This document shows, piece by piece, positions 9,469 through 18,836 of a stretch of DNA of 54,756 bases. The translations under genes and the position numbers were made by a program. The notes below the pieces were generated by a model, which did not search any database, was not told the DNA's origin, and was given only the letters and a program-made list of their open reading frames with translations. Every line of letters starts with the position of its first letter. Within the stretch, counting starts at the first letter, position 1. The DNA comes from Planctomycetota bacterium. Its GTDB lineage: Bacteria; Planctomycetota; Phycisphaerae; Phycisphaerales; Zrk34. The stretch is taken from positions 1-54,756 of the forward strand of contig WGMD01000013.1 of NCBI GenBank assembly GCA_016125255.1, read 5' to 3'.

Positions 9469-10125
9469 TTATCGGGATGGCCACTTGCCGGCGCGGGCGG
9501 CGATGCGGCTGCACAGATGTTTGAACACCGTGTCGGCGTCGGGGCGGGCGTCGATGACGAGGTAACCGTCCGGGTCCGCCGCCGCCTGATCCAGGTATCC
9601 GCGGCGAACCTTGCGATGGTACTCGGCGCCTTTGAGCTCCATGCGGTCCAGCAGCGGATTGAGCCGCCGCGCCGCCGTCGGCTCGTCCACATCGAAAACG
9701 ACGACAAGGTCAGGCCAGTGATTGCCGACGGCGACCTGGCCCACGTGCATGATGTCCGCCACGGGAATCCCGCCGGCGGCGCCCTGATAGGCGAGCGTGG
9801 ACGAGATGAAACGGTCCGCCAGCACGCAGGCCCCGCGCTCGATCGCCGGGCGAATGCGCTCGGCCATGAGTTGAGCGCGGCTCGCCATGTACAGCATCAT
9901 TTCGCAGCGCAGATCCATCATGTCGTGCTCGGGATTGAGGAGCACGTCACGGATGTGCTCGCCGATGAGCGTGCCGCCGGGCTCGCGCACTTCAACGACC
10001 GGGACGCCGCGCTCGTCGAGAAACGACGAGAAACGACGAAACTGCGTGCTCTTGCCGGACCCGTCGGGCCCGTCGAACACGAGGAACTTGGAGGCGAGCA
10101 TCGATGACCAGTCCGGGTCACTCAT
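9469..10125 (-). CDS. tmk: Thymidylate kinase
   Basis: The 218-aa enzyme phosphorylates dTMP to dTDP for DNA synthesis. It shows the P-loop GPDGSGKST (residues about 19-27), the EPGGT motif (VREPGGTLIGEHIR), the DR loop (LADRFISSTLAYQG), and a downstream lid region. A slightly earlier ATG at 10134 is open, but a TACAAT hexamer (minus, 10133-10138) overlaps that codon and lies 7 nt from ATG 10125, so I chose 10125 as a leaderless start. In Bacillus tmk, holB and yaaT are neighbours; here tmk is separated from holB by two plus-strand genes. Confidence 0.93.
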   Translation of the reverse strand: MSDPDWSSMLASKFLVFDGPDGSGKSTQFRRFSSFLDERGVPVVEVREPGGTLIGEHIRDVLLNPEHDMMDLRCEMMLYMASRAQLMAERIRPAIERGACVLADRFISSTLAYQGAAGGIPVADIMHVGQVAVGNHWPDLVVVFDVDEPTAARRLNPLLDRMELKGAEYHRKVRRGYLDQAAADPDGYLVIDARPDADTVFKHLCSRIAARAGKWPSR

Positions 10126-10271
10126 GGCGGGCATTGTAGCGATCGGTCATCCGATGAAAAGCGCCGCCTCGCCCCCGATTAGCCGCGAGCCGACGGCGAG
10201 CGCTCCGTCTTTATCGGCGTCTGAATCGCCACATGCAAACCCCGCCGCGAGCGACGCCGCCAAACGAGGAG

Positions 10272-10919
10272 TCATTCACCGAGTTTTTCGACTTCCTTCA
10301 TCGCGCGTCGCGCGCCGTCGAGATAGGGCAGCCCGCTGAGGATGGTGGCGATGACGGTGGCGTAGACGAAACCGTCGCGGGTCCATGCCGCTGCGGGATT
10401 GTTCGTCGGGTCGAGCCAGATGATGAACAACACGGTGGGGATCGTCACGGATTGAAGCACCATCTTGAGCTTGCCGAAGATGTTGGCGCCGAACTTGGCG
10501 CCTTGTCCTTCCAGTTCGCCGCGGACAGAGGTGACGAACAGTTCGCGGGCGAGGATGACGACGACCATCCACGGATACACGCCGCTGATCATGGTGAACA
10601 GTTCGCCCTGGGCGGCCCTTTCGGGGATGACGAAGTGCGGACCGGCCAGAAGCATGAACGCCCCCATGACCAGCACCTTGTCGCAGAACGGGTCCATGAT
10701 CCGGCCGAATCGGCTTTCGACCTTCCACCGACGAGCCAGAAATCCGTCGAGCCAGTCGGTGATGGCGGCCAGAATGAACAGGATGCCCGAGGACCAGAGC
10801 ACCAGCGTCGCCTCGTCGGCGACGGTGTCGGCGAAATGGTACTGATTGAGGACGACAAAAAAGACCGTCGCCAGTACGAGTCGCAGTAGCGTCAAGAGAT
10901 TGGGTAATTGGCGGTACAT
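10272..10919 (-). CDS. pgsA: CDP-diacylglycerol--glycerol-3-phosphate 3-phosphatidyltransferase
   Basis: This 215-aa inner-membrane enzyme makes phosphatidylglycerol phosphate, the first committed step to phosphatidylglycerol. The CDP-alcohol phosphotransferase motif D-x2-DG-x2-AR-x8-G-x3-D-x3-D is present (DWLDGFLARR, then FGRIMDPFCDK) near residues 62-90. Several hydrophobic helices flank it (NLLTLLRLVLATVFFVVL at the N-terminus). ATG 10919 is the start. The gap to tmk (10126-10271) has no evident gene or terminator. Confidence 0.92.
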   Translation of the reverse strand: MYRQLPNLLTLLRLVLATVFFVVLNQYHFADTVADEATLVLWSSGILFILAAITDWLDGFLARRWKVESRFGRIMDPFCDKVLVMGAFMLLAGPHFVIPERAAQGELFTMISGVYPWMVVVILARELFVTSVRGELEGQGAKFGANIFGKLKMVLQSVTIPTVLFIIWLDPTNNPAAAWTRDGFVYATVIATILSGLPYLDGARRAMKEVEKLGE

Positions 10920-11016
10920 CGGGGAACCTGGGGCAATGTCAAGCGTCTAGGGGAGTATACCCGCTGTACTGTACCCGATTTCCATTTTGGGTGGTGGCGG
11001 TTCCGACGTCTTGTCG

Positions 11017-11022
11017 TATAAT
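11017..11022 (+). promoter_or_regulatory. Perfect -10 box (TATAAT) upstream of the DUF4159 gene
   Basis: TATAAT at 11017-11022 lies 48 nt before the ATG at 11071. No good -35 hexamer is found 16-18 nt upstream (GTGGCG-like), so this may be a weak or activated promoter. It is the clearest vegetative -10 in the 150-bp divergent gap between pgsA and this gene. Confidence 0.45.
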
Positions 11023-11070
11023 GGGTTAACTGGATACTCATCCCGGTACTTCGACCACGATTGGGAAGCT

Positions 11071-13320
11071 ATGAACCAAAAACTCGTCGCCAGCGTGATG
11101 CTCGTCGCCGCTCTTCTTGCCGGTCCCGTCCACGCTCAGCTTGTCACCGACGCGCAGATTGCCGACGGCATCGAGAAACTCAAGCAGCGACTTTACGCAT
11201 CACAGAACAAGAACGGTTACTGGGACGGCGACCAGCCGGGCAATGATCACGTCACGGGCATTAACTACGGCGGCACGACGGCACTGATCACGTATGCGCT
11301 TCTGACGAGCGGCGAAAGCTATCAGAATCCGAAACTGCAGCGCGCGATCGAGTTCCTGGAAAAGTGCGACATGAAGGGAACCTACGCCGTGTCCTGCCGG
11401 GCCCATGTCTGGTCGCATATCCCCCCCGAATTCAACAAGTACCTGCAGAAGGACCTCTACTGGCTTCAACAGGCGTCGCACGAAGTGAGCACCGGCGGCA
11501 TCAGTTGGCGATACCAGATCGACTCCAAGGACTGGGACAACTCCACGCATCAGTACGGCACGCTGGGCTGCTGGGAAGCGGCCAAACGCGGCAACGCGGT
11601 CGGGCAGGCGCTGTGGAGCGGGGCGGAAAAACACATCATCGCCTCGCAAAATGACGACGGCGGATGGGGCTATCAGCAGGGCGATACCCGCACCTCGATG
11701 ACCACCGCCGGTCTCGTCACGCTCTACATCACGCAGGATTACCTGCACAGTCAGGACTTCCGCACCGTCGGACGCGCCCGGCAGCACCCGCTTCAGGCCA
11801 TCATTGACAAGGGCCTCGCCTGGCTCGACAAGAACTTCAAGCCCGGCGTCAACGTCGGCGGCAACCAGGAAGCCTACACCATGTACGGCATCGAACGCGT
11901 CGGTCTCGCCTCCGGCCGCAAATACCTGGGCGATCAGGACTGGTATCAGGGCGGCGCCAATTGGATTCTCAGTCACATGGGCTCCGGGTCCAACGCCGCC
12001 TTCCAGTTGCTCTTCCTCGTCCGCGGCCGCGTGCCCGTGTTCATCAACAAACTTGAAATTCCCGACGCCGACTGGAACAACCGGCCCCGCGACATCGCAC
12101 GCCTGACCGAATGGGTTTCCGACGAAGTCGAAAAGGAAATGCTCTGGCAGGTCGTGCCCATCACGCGCGCCCCCGAAGACTGGCTCGACGCGCCGATTCT
12201 CTATCTCGCTTCGCACACCGCGCTGGACCTCAAGCCCGAACAGATCGCCAAGATCAAGCGCTACATCGACCTGGGCGGCATGCTTGTCACCACCGCCGAC
12301 AACAACAGCGTCGAGTTCACCACTTCGATGCGCAACATGTTCAAGCAGATGTACCCCGAGTATCCGCTTCAGGCGCTGTCGAAGGAGGATGAGCTGAACG
12401 ACGTGGTGTTCCAGGTCGATGCGAATCGGCTGGGCGTGCAGGCGGTGGACAATGGGATTCGCCATCTGATTCTGCATCTGCCGCGCGACGTGTCTTGGAC
12501 GCTGCATTCGTCGAGCATGGTCGATCCGACGCCGTGGCAATTCTTCGCAAACGCTTATTACTACGCCACGGAAAAGGGCCGCACGCGCAATCGCCTCGAG
12601 CAGCACTTCGTCAAGAAGGAAGGCGGCAACGGCGGGGCGGAAATCGTCGTGGGCCGCGCCAAGTATGCCGGCAACTGGGACCCCGAGCCGCCGGCGTGGG
12701 AAGTGCAGACCAACTTCATGCACAACGCCTCCAAAGCGACGATCAAGTTGCAGGTCGTTGATCTGGACAAGCTCCCGGACCGCAACACCGTGCCGTTCGT
12801 GCATGTCGTCGGCACCGATGCCGTGCAGTTCTCCGATGCACAGGCGGCGAGCATCACCAGCTACGTCAAATCCGGCGGCGTGATCTTCTTCGAGAACGCC
12901 GGCGGACGCGGACCCTTCGCCGATTCGGTCATGCAGATGCTCACCAAGGCCTTCCCCAACGATCGCGTGCGTCCGATCAATCTCGACTCGCCGGTCATCA
13001 AAGGCGGCGGCATCGGCGGCTTCGACTCCTCCGTCGTCGACTATCGCGCCTATGCACTGCTTCGCATGGGTAAGGTCGAGACGCCGCGCTTTCTGGCGAT
13101 CAATATCAATGGTCAGCCCCGCGTGATCGTCAGCGGCGAGGACCTCACCGAAGCCATGCTCAATCAGCCCGTCTGGGGCGTGTTCGGCTACAACACCGAA
13201 TCGGCACAGAAGCTGATGACCAACCTCGTGCTCTACGCCAAGGCCGGTCCCCAGAACGCCGAACCCGCGCCCGCCGCCCCTGCCAAGTCCGAAGACGGCA
13301 CGAAGCCCGCCAGCAAGTGA
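11071..13320 (+). CDS. Secreted DUF4159 protein with prenyltransferase/squalene-oxidase-like N-terminal domain
   Basis: The 749-aa product begins with a signal peptide ending near VHAQ (residue 23). Residues about 30-290 form alpha/alpha-toroid repeats like terpene cyclase/prenyltransferase folds (NGYWDG near the start, later DDGGWGYQQGD and GGNQEAYTMYGIER). Residues about 330-570 and 590-745 look like DUF4159 Rossmann-like modules (DWLDAPILYLASH, IKRYIDLGGMLV; then FVHVVGTDAVQFSD, ITSYVKSGGVIFFENAGG). DUF4159 proteins are common in planctomycetes, often near MoxR/VWA gene sets, but no function is established. It is followed after 25 nt by a coiled-coil secreted protein, probably in the same operon. 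Confidence 0.82.
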   Translation: MNQKLVASVMLVAALLAGPVHAQLVTDAQIADGIEKLKQRLYASQNKNGYWDGDQPGNDHVTGINYGGTTALITYALLTSGESYQNPKLQRAIEFLEKCDMKGTYAVSCRAHVWSHIPPEFNKYLQKDLYWLQQASHEVSTGGISWRYQIDSKDWDNSTHQYGTLGCWEAAKRGNAVGQALWSGAEKHIIASQNDDGGWGYQQGDTRTSMTTAGLVTLYITQDYLHSQDFRTVGRARQHPLQAIIDKGLAWLDKNFKPGVNVGGNQEAYTMYGIERVGLASGRKYLGDQDWYQGGANWILSHMGSGSNAAFQLLFLVRGRVPVFINKLEIPDADWNNRPRDIARLTEWVSDEVEKEMLWQVVPITRAPEDWLDAPILYLASHTALDLKPEQIAKIKRYIDLGGMLVTTADNNSVEFTTSMRNMFKQMYPEYPLQALSKEDELNDVVFQVDANRLGVQAVDNGIRHLILHLPRDVSWTLHSSSMVDPTPWQFFANAYYYATEKGRTRNRLEQHFVKKEGGNGGAEIVVGRAKYAGNWDPEPPAWEVQTNFMHNASKATIKLQVVDLDKLPDRNTVPFVHVVGTDAVQFSDAQAASITSYVKSGGVIFFENAGGRGPFADSVMQMLTKAFPNDRVRPINLDSPVIKGGGIGGFDSSVVDYRAYALLRMGKVETPRFLAININGQPRVIVSGEDLTEAMLNQPVWGVFGYNTESAQKLMTNLVLYAKAGPQNAEPAPAAPAKSEDGTKPASK

Positions 13321-13345
13321 TTGCGTCTGACGAAAGGTAGCTCCC

Positions 13346-14050
13346 ATGCCCCGGACGTTCCTGTTGATGTGCGCGCTTGTCGCGTGTCTGCTTCTGGTGA
13401 CCGCTGCTCATGGTGCCGGCAAAGATCCGCAGACGCGCCTCCAGATGTTCCAGAAGCAGCTCAAGGATGCGCAGGAGGAACTTGACCGGCTCCTCAAAGA
13501 GCAGAAGGATCTCCAGAACGGCGCCAACAAGCCCGCCGCCAAACCGGCGGACACCGAGGAAGTCACGCGGGCGACGCAGGAAGTCGAGAACGCCAAGAAG
13601 GCCTACGAGGACAAGCGTCGCGCCATCGCCGATCAGGCGATGACCACGGACGAGTACAAGGCCGCCGCCAAGGAAGCCGCCGCCGCGCAAGCCAACTACG
13701 ACAAGCTCAAAGCGGATTCGAATGCGAAGCCGGCGGATGTGGCGGAAGCGATGCGGCTCTCTCTGACCGCTTCCGGCAAGGCGAACAAACTCATCGACGC
13801 CGCCATCGACGCCGACCCCGATGCCAAGCAGACCATGGAGAACTTCGCGCTGGCGCGCGCGAAACTGAACACCGCCAAGCGCCACGCCGTCGCCGACGCC
13901 GTCCAGAACTCGCCCGCCGCGCGTCTGAAGGATCTTGACCGCCTCATCGAAAACAAGCAGACCGCCGTCGAAAGCTACCAAAAGAAAATCGCCACCCTGG
14001 AAAATCAGTTGAAGGCCGGCGGCAACCAGGCCAAACAGAAAAAGAAGTGA
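13346..14050 (+). CDS. Secreted coiled-coil protein of unknown function
   Basis: The 234-aa product has a signal peptide (RTFLLMCALVACLLLVTAAHGAG) and is then almost wholly charged helix rich in Lys, Ala, Glu and Asp. Heptad-like stretches lie at about residues 30-60 (FQKQLKDAQEELDRLLKEQ), 75-125 and 190-225, ending in a KQKKK tail. I recognise no family. It is 25 nt downstream of the DUF4159 gene and may be a periplasmic partner or scaffold for it. ATG 13346 follows an AAAGG ribosome site. Confidence 0.75.
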   Translation: MPRTFLLMCALVACLLLVTAAHGAGKDPQTRLQMFQKQLKDAQEELDRLLKEQKDLQNGANKPAAKPADTEEVTRATQEVENAKKAYEDKRRAIADQAMTTDEYKAAAKEAAAAQANYDKLKADSNAKPADVAEAMRLSLTASGKANKLIDAAIDADPDAKQTMENFALARAKLNTAKRHAVADAVQNSPAARLKDLDRLIENKQTAVESYQKKIATLENQLKAGGNQAKQKKK

Positions 14051-14072
14051 TCTGCCGCATCGACCCCCAATG

Positions 14073-14117
14073 ACAACCCTCCGATGAAGCCGCGCCGCGT
14101 CTTCATCGGAGGGTTGT
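14073..14117. terminator. Bidirectional hairpin terminator
   Basis: A perfect 17-bp inverted repeat (14073-14089 with 14101-14117) with an 11-nt loop lies between two convergent genes, the coiled-coil gene and xylA. There is no long U-run on either side, so it may act as a barrier between converging transcripts rather than a classic intrinsic terminator. Confidence 0.7.
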
Positions 14118-14138
14118 GGCATTCGGACGATCCGCCGT

Positions 14139-15452
14139 TCAGCGGATGTATTCGTTGATGACGTTCTCGATGAGTTCCTGTCGGCCGGACGGGACGACGA
14201 CGTCGTTGTGCTTCATCGCATGGGCCTCGAGCTTGTCGAGCGAGAGCTTGCCCTTCTCAACCTGTTTGCCGAAGGCCGTGTCCCACGCCTTGTAGCGTTC
14301 CTTGACGAAGCCGTCGATGACCTTGTCCTTGATCAACGCCGCGGCGATCTTCAAGCCGCGGGCGAAGGCGTCCATCGCGCCGATGTGGGCATGGAACAGA
14401 TCGACCGGCTCGATCGACTGGCGGCGGACCTTGGCGTCGAAATTCAACCCGCCCTGTTTGAACCCGCCGCTCTTCATGATCACGTACATCGCCATGGTCG
14501 TCTCGTACAGATTCGTTGGGAACTGGTCGGTGTCCCAGCCCAGAAGCGTGTCGCCCCGGTTGGCGTCGACGGAGCCGAGGATCTTGTTCTCCGCGGCGTA
14601 GACCAGGTCGTGCATGAATTCATGACCGGCGAGCGTGGCGTGATTGGCTTCGATGTTCAGCTTGAAATGATCGACGAGGCCGTACTTCTGCAGGAACGCG
14701 TGGCACGCCGCGGCGTCAGAGTCGTACTGATGCTTGGTCGGCTCCTTGGGCTTGGGCTCGATGAAGAACTGTCCGCGGAAGCCAATCTTCTTCTTGTAAT
14801 CGACCGCCAGGTGCAGCATCGTCCCCAGATGATCCAGCTCGCGCGACATGTTCGTGTTCAGCAGCGTGTCATACCCCTCGCGCCCGCCCCAGAACGTGTA
14901 CCCCGCTCCGCCGAGTTCGAGCGTGGCGTCCATCGCGCGCTTGACCTGCGCGCCGGCGTGCGCGAAGGCATGAGGCGTGGACGAAGTGGCGGCGCCGCTC
15001 ATGTAGCGCGGATGGGTGAACAGGTTCGCCGTGCCCCACAGCAACTTGACGCCGGTGTCTTTCTGATACTTCTTGGCGAGTTTGACAATGTGGTCAAGTC
15101 GCTTGGCCGATTCGGCGACGTTCTTGCCTTCGGGTGCGATGTCGCGGTCGTGGAAACACCAGAAGGTAACGCCGAGCTTCGAGATGAACTCGAAATTGGC
15201 TTGCATGGTCTGTTCCGCCGCCGTCATCTCGTCAGCGGCGTCGAGCCAGGCCATCTGCCTTGTGCCCACACCGAACGGGTCGCCGCCGGTGCCCTTGAAG
15301 GAGTGCCAGTAGCAGACGGCGAAGCGCATGTGGTCCGCCATGGTCTTGCCCGCGACTTTCTCCTTGGGGTTATAGTGCTTGAACGCCAAGGGGTTCTTGG
15401 AATCGGGACCTTCGTACTTGATCTTCGAAACGCCGGGGAAATATTGGGCCAT
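14139..15452 (-). CDS. xylA: Xylose isomerase
   Basis: The 437-aa length fits class II xylose isomerases. The enzyme interconverts D-xylose and D-xylulose (and glucose/fructose) using two divalent metals. Visible signatures are the catalytic VTFWCFHDRDIAPEG segment near residue 96, FFIEPKPKEPTKHQYD (metal Glu, Lys), LNIEANHATLAGHEFMHDL and GSVDANRGDTLLGWDTDQFP (metal His/Asp). ATG 15452 is preceded by AGGAGAGG on the minus strand. No xylulokinase, regulator or xylose transporter lies next to it, so it stands as a single-gene unit ending at the bidirectional hairpin. Confidence 0.95.
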   Translation of the reverse strand: MAQYFPGVSKIKYEGPDSKNPLAFKHYNPKEKVAGKTMADHMRFAVCYWHSFKGTGGDPFGVGTRQMAWLDAADEMTAAEQTMQANFEFISKLGVTFWCFHDRDIAPEGKNVAESAKRLDHIVKLAKKYQKDTGVKLLWGTANLFTHPRYMSGAATSSTPHAFAHAGAQVKRAMDATLELGGAGYTFWGGREGYDTLLNTNMSRELDHLGTMLHLAVDYKKKIGFRGQFFIEPKPKEPTKHQYDSDAAACHAFLQKYGLVDHFKLNIEANHATLAGHEFMHDLVYAAENKILGSVDANRGDTLLGWDTDQFPTNLYETTMAMYVIMKSGGFKQGGLNFDAKVRRQSIEPVDLFHAHIGAMDAFARGLKIAAALIKDKVIDGFVKERYKAWDTAFGKQVEKGKLSLDKLEAHAMKHNDVVVPSGRQELIENVINEYIR

Positions 15453-15547
15453 GTTGCCTCTCCTGAATTTGATAGCGATGATATGAAATCGCGAAGGCCC
15501 GTATGTTAGTCACATTGAATTTGCCTTGCAAGGGCGGCGTGAGCGGG

Positions 15548-15576
15548 TTGGCGGAAATTGTTGCAATGCGTATACT
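15548..15576 (+). promoter_or_regulatory. Promoter for tRNA-Lys (TTGGCG-17 bp-TATACT)
   Basis: A -35 like TTGGCG at 15548-15553 and a -10 TATACT at 15571-15576 are separated by the ideal 17 bp, pointing at the tRNA about 75 nt downstream. The intervening region carries nothing else recognisable. Confidence 0.55.
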
Positions 15577-15651
15577 GCCACGCTCGCCGCGACCCCCGCA
15601 ACGGAGCGCCGCCGCGACGATCGCCGCAACACCCCATGAATCAACCACTTG

Positions 15652-15724
15652 GGGCGGGTAGCTCAGTCGGTAGAGCAACGGACTTTTAATCCGTTGGTCC
15701 TGGGTTCGAGTCCCAGCCCGCCCA
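15652..15724 (+). tRNA. tRNA-Lys (anticodon UUU)
   Basis: The 73-nt sequence folds into a complete cloverleaf: acceptor GGGCGGG with CCCGCCC and discriminator A; D stem GCTC/GAGC; anticodon stem ACGGA/TCCGT around loop CTTTTAA (anticodon TTT); T stem CTGGG/CCCAG around TTCGAGT. CCA is not encoded. The downstream kinase gene converges on it. Confidence 0.97.
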
Positions 15725-15767
15725 TTTTCTGTTCCTCCGCCTTGCTCGATCCGCCGCGACCGGGCGT

Positions 15768-18758
15768 TCATGGGCGCTCCGGCCCGTTCCTTTCGGGTGA
15801 CTTTTCTTGCGGCGCGCCCTCCAAATATCCTTTCACCAGCGCCACACGGCCGTCCCACAGCCCGGCGAACACCGTGTGCGGCTCAGTTGCAGCCGCGATC
15901 GACTCGATCGGCAGCGCGGAAAATTCACCGGCATGCTCGCCGACTTTCAGATTGACCCACGAAATCAACTGACCGCTCACCGCATGCAGTTCCACGATCT
16001 CCCGATCCTGCGCGAGCCAGATTGATTTGCCATCGCGCGATGCGCAGGCCGCGGTGTATCGCCCCGGCGCGATGCGGACGGACGGAATCGCATTCCAGGT
16101 CTCCCCGTTCTTGAGCCACCGCAGCAATTCGCCCGACGGCAGGGCGACGAGCAACGTTTGCGGATTGGGCAGCATCACCTGCGCGAACGAGAAGTCCGCG
16201 CTATCACGGAACTGCCACGTCAACGACTGCTTGCCCGTCTGCGTGTCGAACACCGCCAGCTTGTAAGGCCCGGTGGAGTTCCACGCATTGTCGCGATACA
16301 CCATGTTGCTGGACGTGACGGCGATCGCTTGTCCATCAGTGCTCGCGGCGACGCTGCGCACGTTGCCGAAGAGCGAATCGGGCGCGGGATAAATCGAAAG
16401 CTGCCCGATCGGCTTGTCGGCGGTCAGATCGTGAAGCATCATCGCCGTATCCGCATTGGTCAGATAAGCAAGTTTGCGGCCTTCGTCGTACAGTGCGATG
16501 AAGCGCACGGCACTGTTGGTTTCAATGCGAAGCTGCGGGGGTTTCATGTCGCGCATCATGGCATGCAGCACTCCCGTGTTCCCGCCGGCGAAAATCTCAG
16601 GCGACGACGGCGACATCGCCAGACTGAACAGCGAAGCGCGTCGCGGATCGCTCTGCGCCAAAGGCGACACCATCGTGCCGACGACCTTCCCCGTCGCATC
16701 GCGCTCAAACACGCGCCCGTCGGTCCCCGCCGAGACAAGCGTTTGCCCATCCGGCGAGACGGCCACGCATTTGACGGACGAAGTGTGACCGGTGAAGTAG
16801 GTGACGTTGCCGTCGACTTCAATGGTCGCGGCGGTTGAAGCCGCCGTGACGCCGTCGTCCGTCATGGACAGTCGATAGACGAAGAAGGCCCCGAGTCCGC
16901 AGACGACCAGCATGGCGATGAAGCGACCGATCGGGAGGGGGCGGCGGTTCTTTGCCGCGGCGACCCATCGCATGTGCAGCACCATGTACGCGAGGAACAG
17001 CAGCACCGGACCCAAGATCAGCAGTAGCATGCTCGGCCACTCCACTTCGGCAGGGACCGACATGGTGACGATGAACGCCGCGATGACGAACAGAGTGGTG
17101 AGGATGAACATCGGGATGCCGACGGCGGGGCCGTATCCGGGCTGCGGCGACATGAAGAAGCGAAGGCCCGCGGCGGCGGGGTGCTCGCCGGGCGCGACGG
17201 GTCCATTTGATGACGCCGGGGGCGCGGGCGGATTGGATCCCGACGATGCACTTCGCCATGCCGCGCGACGCAGCTTGATCCAGTAAGCGATCAGCGCGAT
17301 GAGCGAGCCGAGCACCAGAACGAGGAATGCGATCTGAATGGCTTTGGCGTCGTCGGCGCCGGGCGTGATGCCGGTGACGGCGTAGATTCGGTCGAGCGTG
17401 GGCTGCGGGTTGGACATGAACAAGATGAGCGGGATGCCGACGAACATGAACGCGAAGGCGCTCAACAGAAGCAGCGCGGGGCGGGCCGCGCGCGTACCAC
17501 GACGGCGGATCGCGATCCAGGTCAACAGCCCGAGCACCGGCCCGGTGAGCAACAGGATGAACACCGCGCCAATATGCAGGAACGTGTTGAACACGATGCT
17601 GAAGGCGATGTACCCCATCAGGCCGATCGCCGCGCCCATCCACCGCCGCGCGGGACTGACCCCGGGCTTGTCCAGATGCTCGGGCACGAAGAACTCGCGG
17701 GCCGCTTCGCCGACCGTCATCTGGCCCAGCGGCTTGAGCGGCGCGGGAGCGGGGGCGGGCGTACGACTGACCTGCTCGACATCCGTCTTGATCTGGCTCG
17801 CATGCTGATAACGCCGGACGGGCTCGCGCTCCAGCGCATGGAGCACGATCTCGTCGAGCCGCACGTCGACCTGCACGCGCTTGCTTGGCGGATCGAAGCG
17901 GCCCATCGGGCGCTCGCCGGTGAGCATCTCGTAGAACACGACGCCCAGCGAGTAGATGTCGGCGCGGTGATCGACGGCCGCGGAGGCCTGCTGCTGCTCG
18001 GGCGCCATATAGGCGGGGGTGCCCATGACATGATGCGTCTGCGTAAGCGTTACATCCGTCGGGCCCAGGCCCAGCAGCTTCGCCAGGCCGAAGTCAGCGA
18101 TCTTCACCCGGCCGCGCGTGTCGAGGAGGATGTTGTCGGGTTTGATGTCGCGGTGGACGATGCCTTCGTCATGCGCGTACTGAAGCGCTTCGCAGACCTG
18201 CGGGACGATCGCCAGCGCTTCGGTCGGCGGGAGCTTGCCTTCCTTGATCACCTGCCGCAGCGACACGCCGTCGATGAACTCCATCGCGAAGTAGTAGAGC
18301 CGATCCTTCGTGGCCGGCACATCGACGTGACCAGCGTCATAGACGGCGACGATGTTGGGATGTCCGAGCCGGGCCAGCGCCTTGGCTTCACGACTGAAGC
18401 GTTCGGCGAAGGCCGGGTCGCGCCCGAAGCTCGGCGGAAGAATCTTGATGGCGACAAAGCGATCGAGCGCCGCCTGTCGGGCCTTGTACACCGCGCCCAT
18501 GCCGCCGCGACCCAGCAGTTCGATCACCTGAAACTGCGGCAGCAATTTGCCGAGGGTTTCGGGCGTCGGGGGCACGAAGTTCTGCGTGTACGCGGCCGAC
18601 TCGACCGATTCGTCACCCCGGCGGGTGGGGGCATCGGCCGGGTCGCCGGCGCCGGAGTCAAGTGCATGTCGCAAAAGGTCTTGCGGACCGAGCCCGGCGA
18701 GGGGATCGGGGACGGGGTTGTTGGAAGCATGGGTCGGATCGGAATCGTTTTCAGTCAT
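15768..18758 (-). CDS. Membrane Ser/Thr protein kinase (PknB-type) with C-terminal beta-propeller
   Basis: This 996-aa protein is typical of planctomycete Hanks-type kinases. The kinase domain spans about residues 75-335: glycine loop LGRGGMGAVYKARQ, catalytic Lys in FVAIKIL, HRDIKPDNILLD, DFGLAKLLG and GTPAYMAPEQ, all intact. Hydrophobic segments follow at about residues 370-490 and 540-650 (roughly eight helices). The C-terminal part, from about residue 665, is WD40-like (VTYFTGHTSSVKCVAVSPDG...TLVSAGTDGRVFERD). It probably phosphorylates cytoplasmic targets in response to an unknown signal. It lies 78 nt downstream of an ECF sigma gene on the same strand. The start is ATG 18758 with AAGGAGG just upstream. 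Confidence 0.92.
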   Translation of the reverse strand: MTENDSDPTHASNNPVPDPLAGLGPQDLLRHALDSGAGDPADAPTRRGDESVESAAYTQNFVPPTPETLGKLLPQFQVIELLGRGGMGAVYKARQAALDRFVAIKILPPSFGRDPAFAERFSREAKALARLGHPNIVAVYDAGHVDVPATKDRLYYFAMEFIDGVSLRQVIKEGKLPPTEALAIVPQVCEALQYAHDEGIVHRDIKPDNILLDTRGRVKIADFGLAKLLGLGPTDVTLTQTHHVMGTPAYMAPEQQQASAAVDHRADIYSLGVVFYEMLTGERPMGRFDPPSKRVQVDVRLDEIVLHALEREPVRRYQHASQIKTDVEQVSRTPAPAPAPLKPLGQMTVGEAAREFFVPEHLDKPGVSPARRWMGAAIGLMGYIAFSIVFNTFLHIGAVFILLLTGPVLGLLTWIAIRRRGTRAARPALLLLSAFAFMFVGIPLILFMSNPQPTLDRIYAVTGITPGADDAKAIQIAFLVLVLGSLIALIAYWIKLRRAAWRSASSGSNPPAPPASSNGPVAPGEHPAAAGLRFFMSPQPGYGPAVGIPMFILTTLFVIAAFIVTMSVPAEVEWPSMLLLILGPVLLFLAYMVLHMRWVAAAKNRRPLPIGRFIAMLVVCGLGAFFVYRLSMTDDGVTAASTAATIEVDGNVTYFTGHTSSVKCVAVSPDGQTLVSAGTDGRVFERDATGKVVGTMVSPLAQSDPRRASLFSLAMSPSSPEIFAGGNTGVLHAMMRDMKPPQLRIETNSAVRFIALYDEGRKLAYLTNADTAMMLHDLTADKPIGQLSIYPAPDSLFGNVRSVAASTDGQAIAVTSSNMVYRDNAWNSTGPYKLAVFDTQTGKQSLTWQFRDSADFSFAQVMLPNPQTLLVALPSGELLRWLKNGETWNAIPSVRIAPGRYTAACASRDGKSIWLAQDREIVELHAVSGQLISWVNLKVGEHAGEFSALPIESIAAATEPHTVFAGLWDGRVALVKGYLEGAPQEKSPERNGPERP

Positions 18759-18836
18759 GACGGGCCTCCTTCAGGCATGTCGTTCACACATGTCTGACCC
18801 GTTTCGCCAAGTTCGTTACACCCCGCCGAAGGATTT

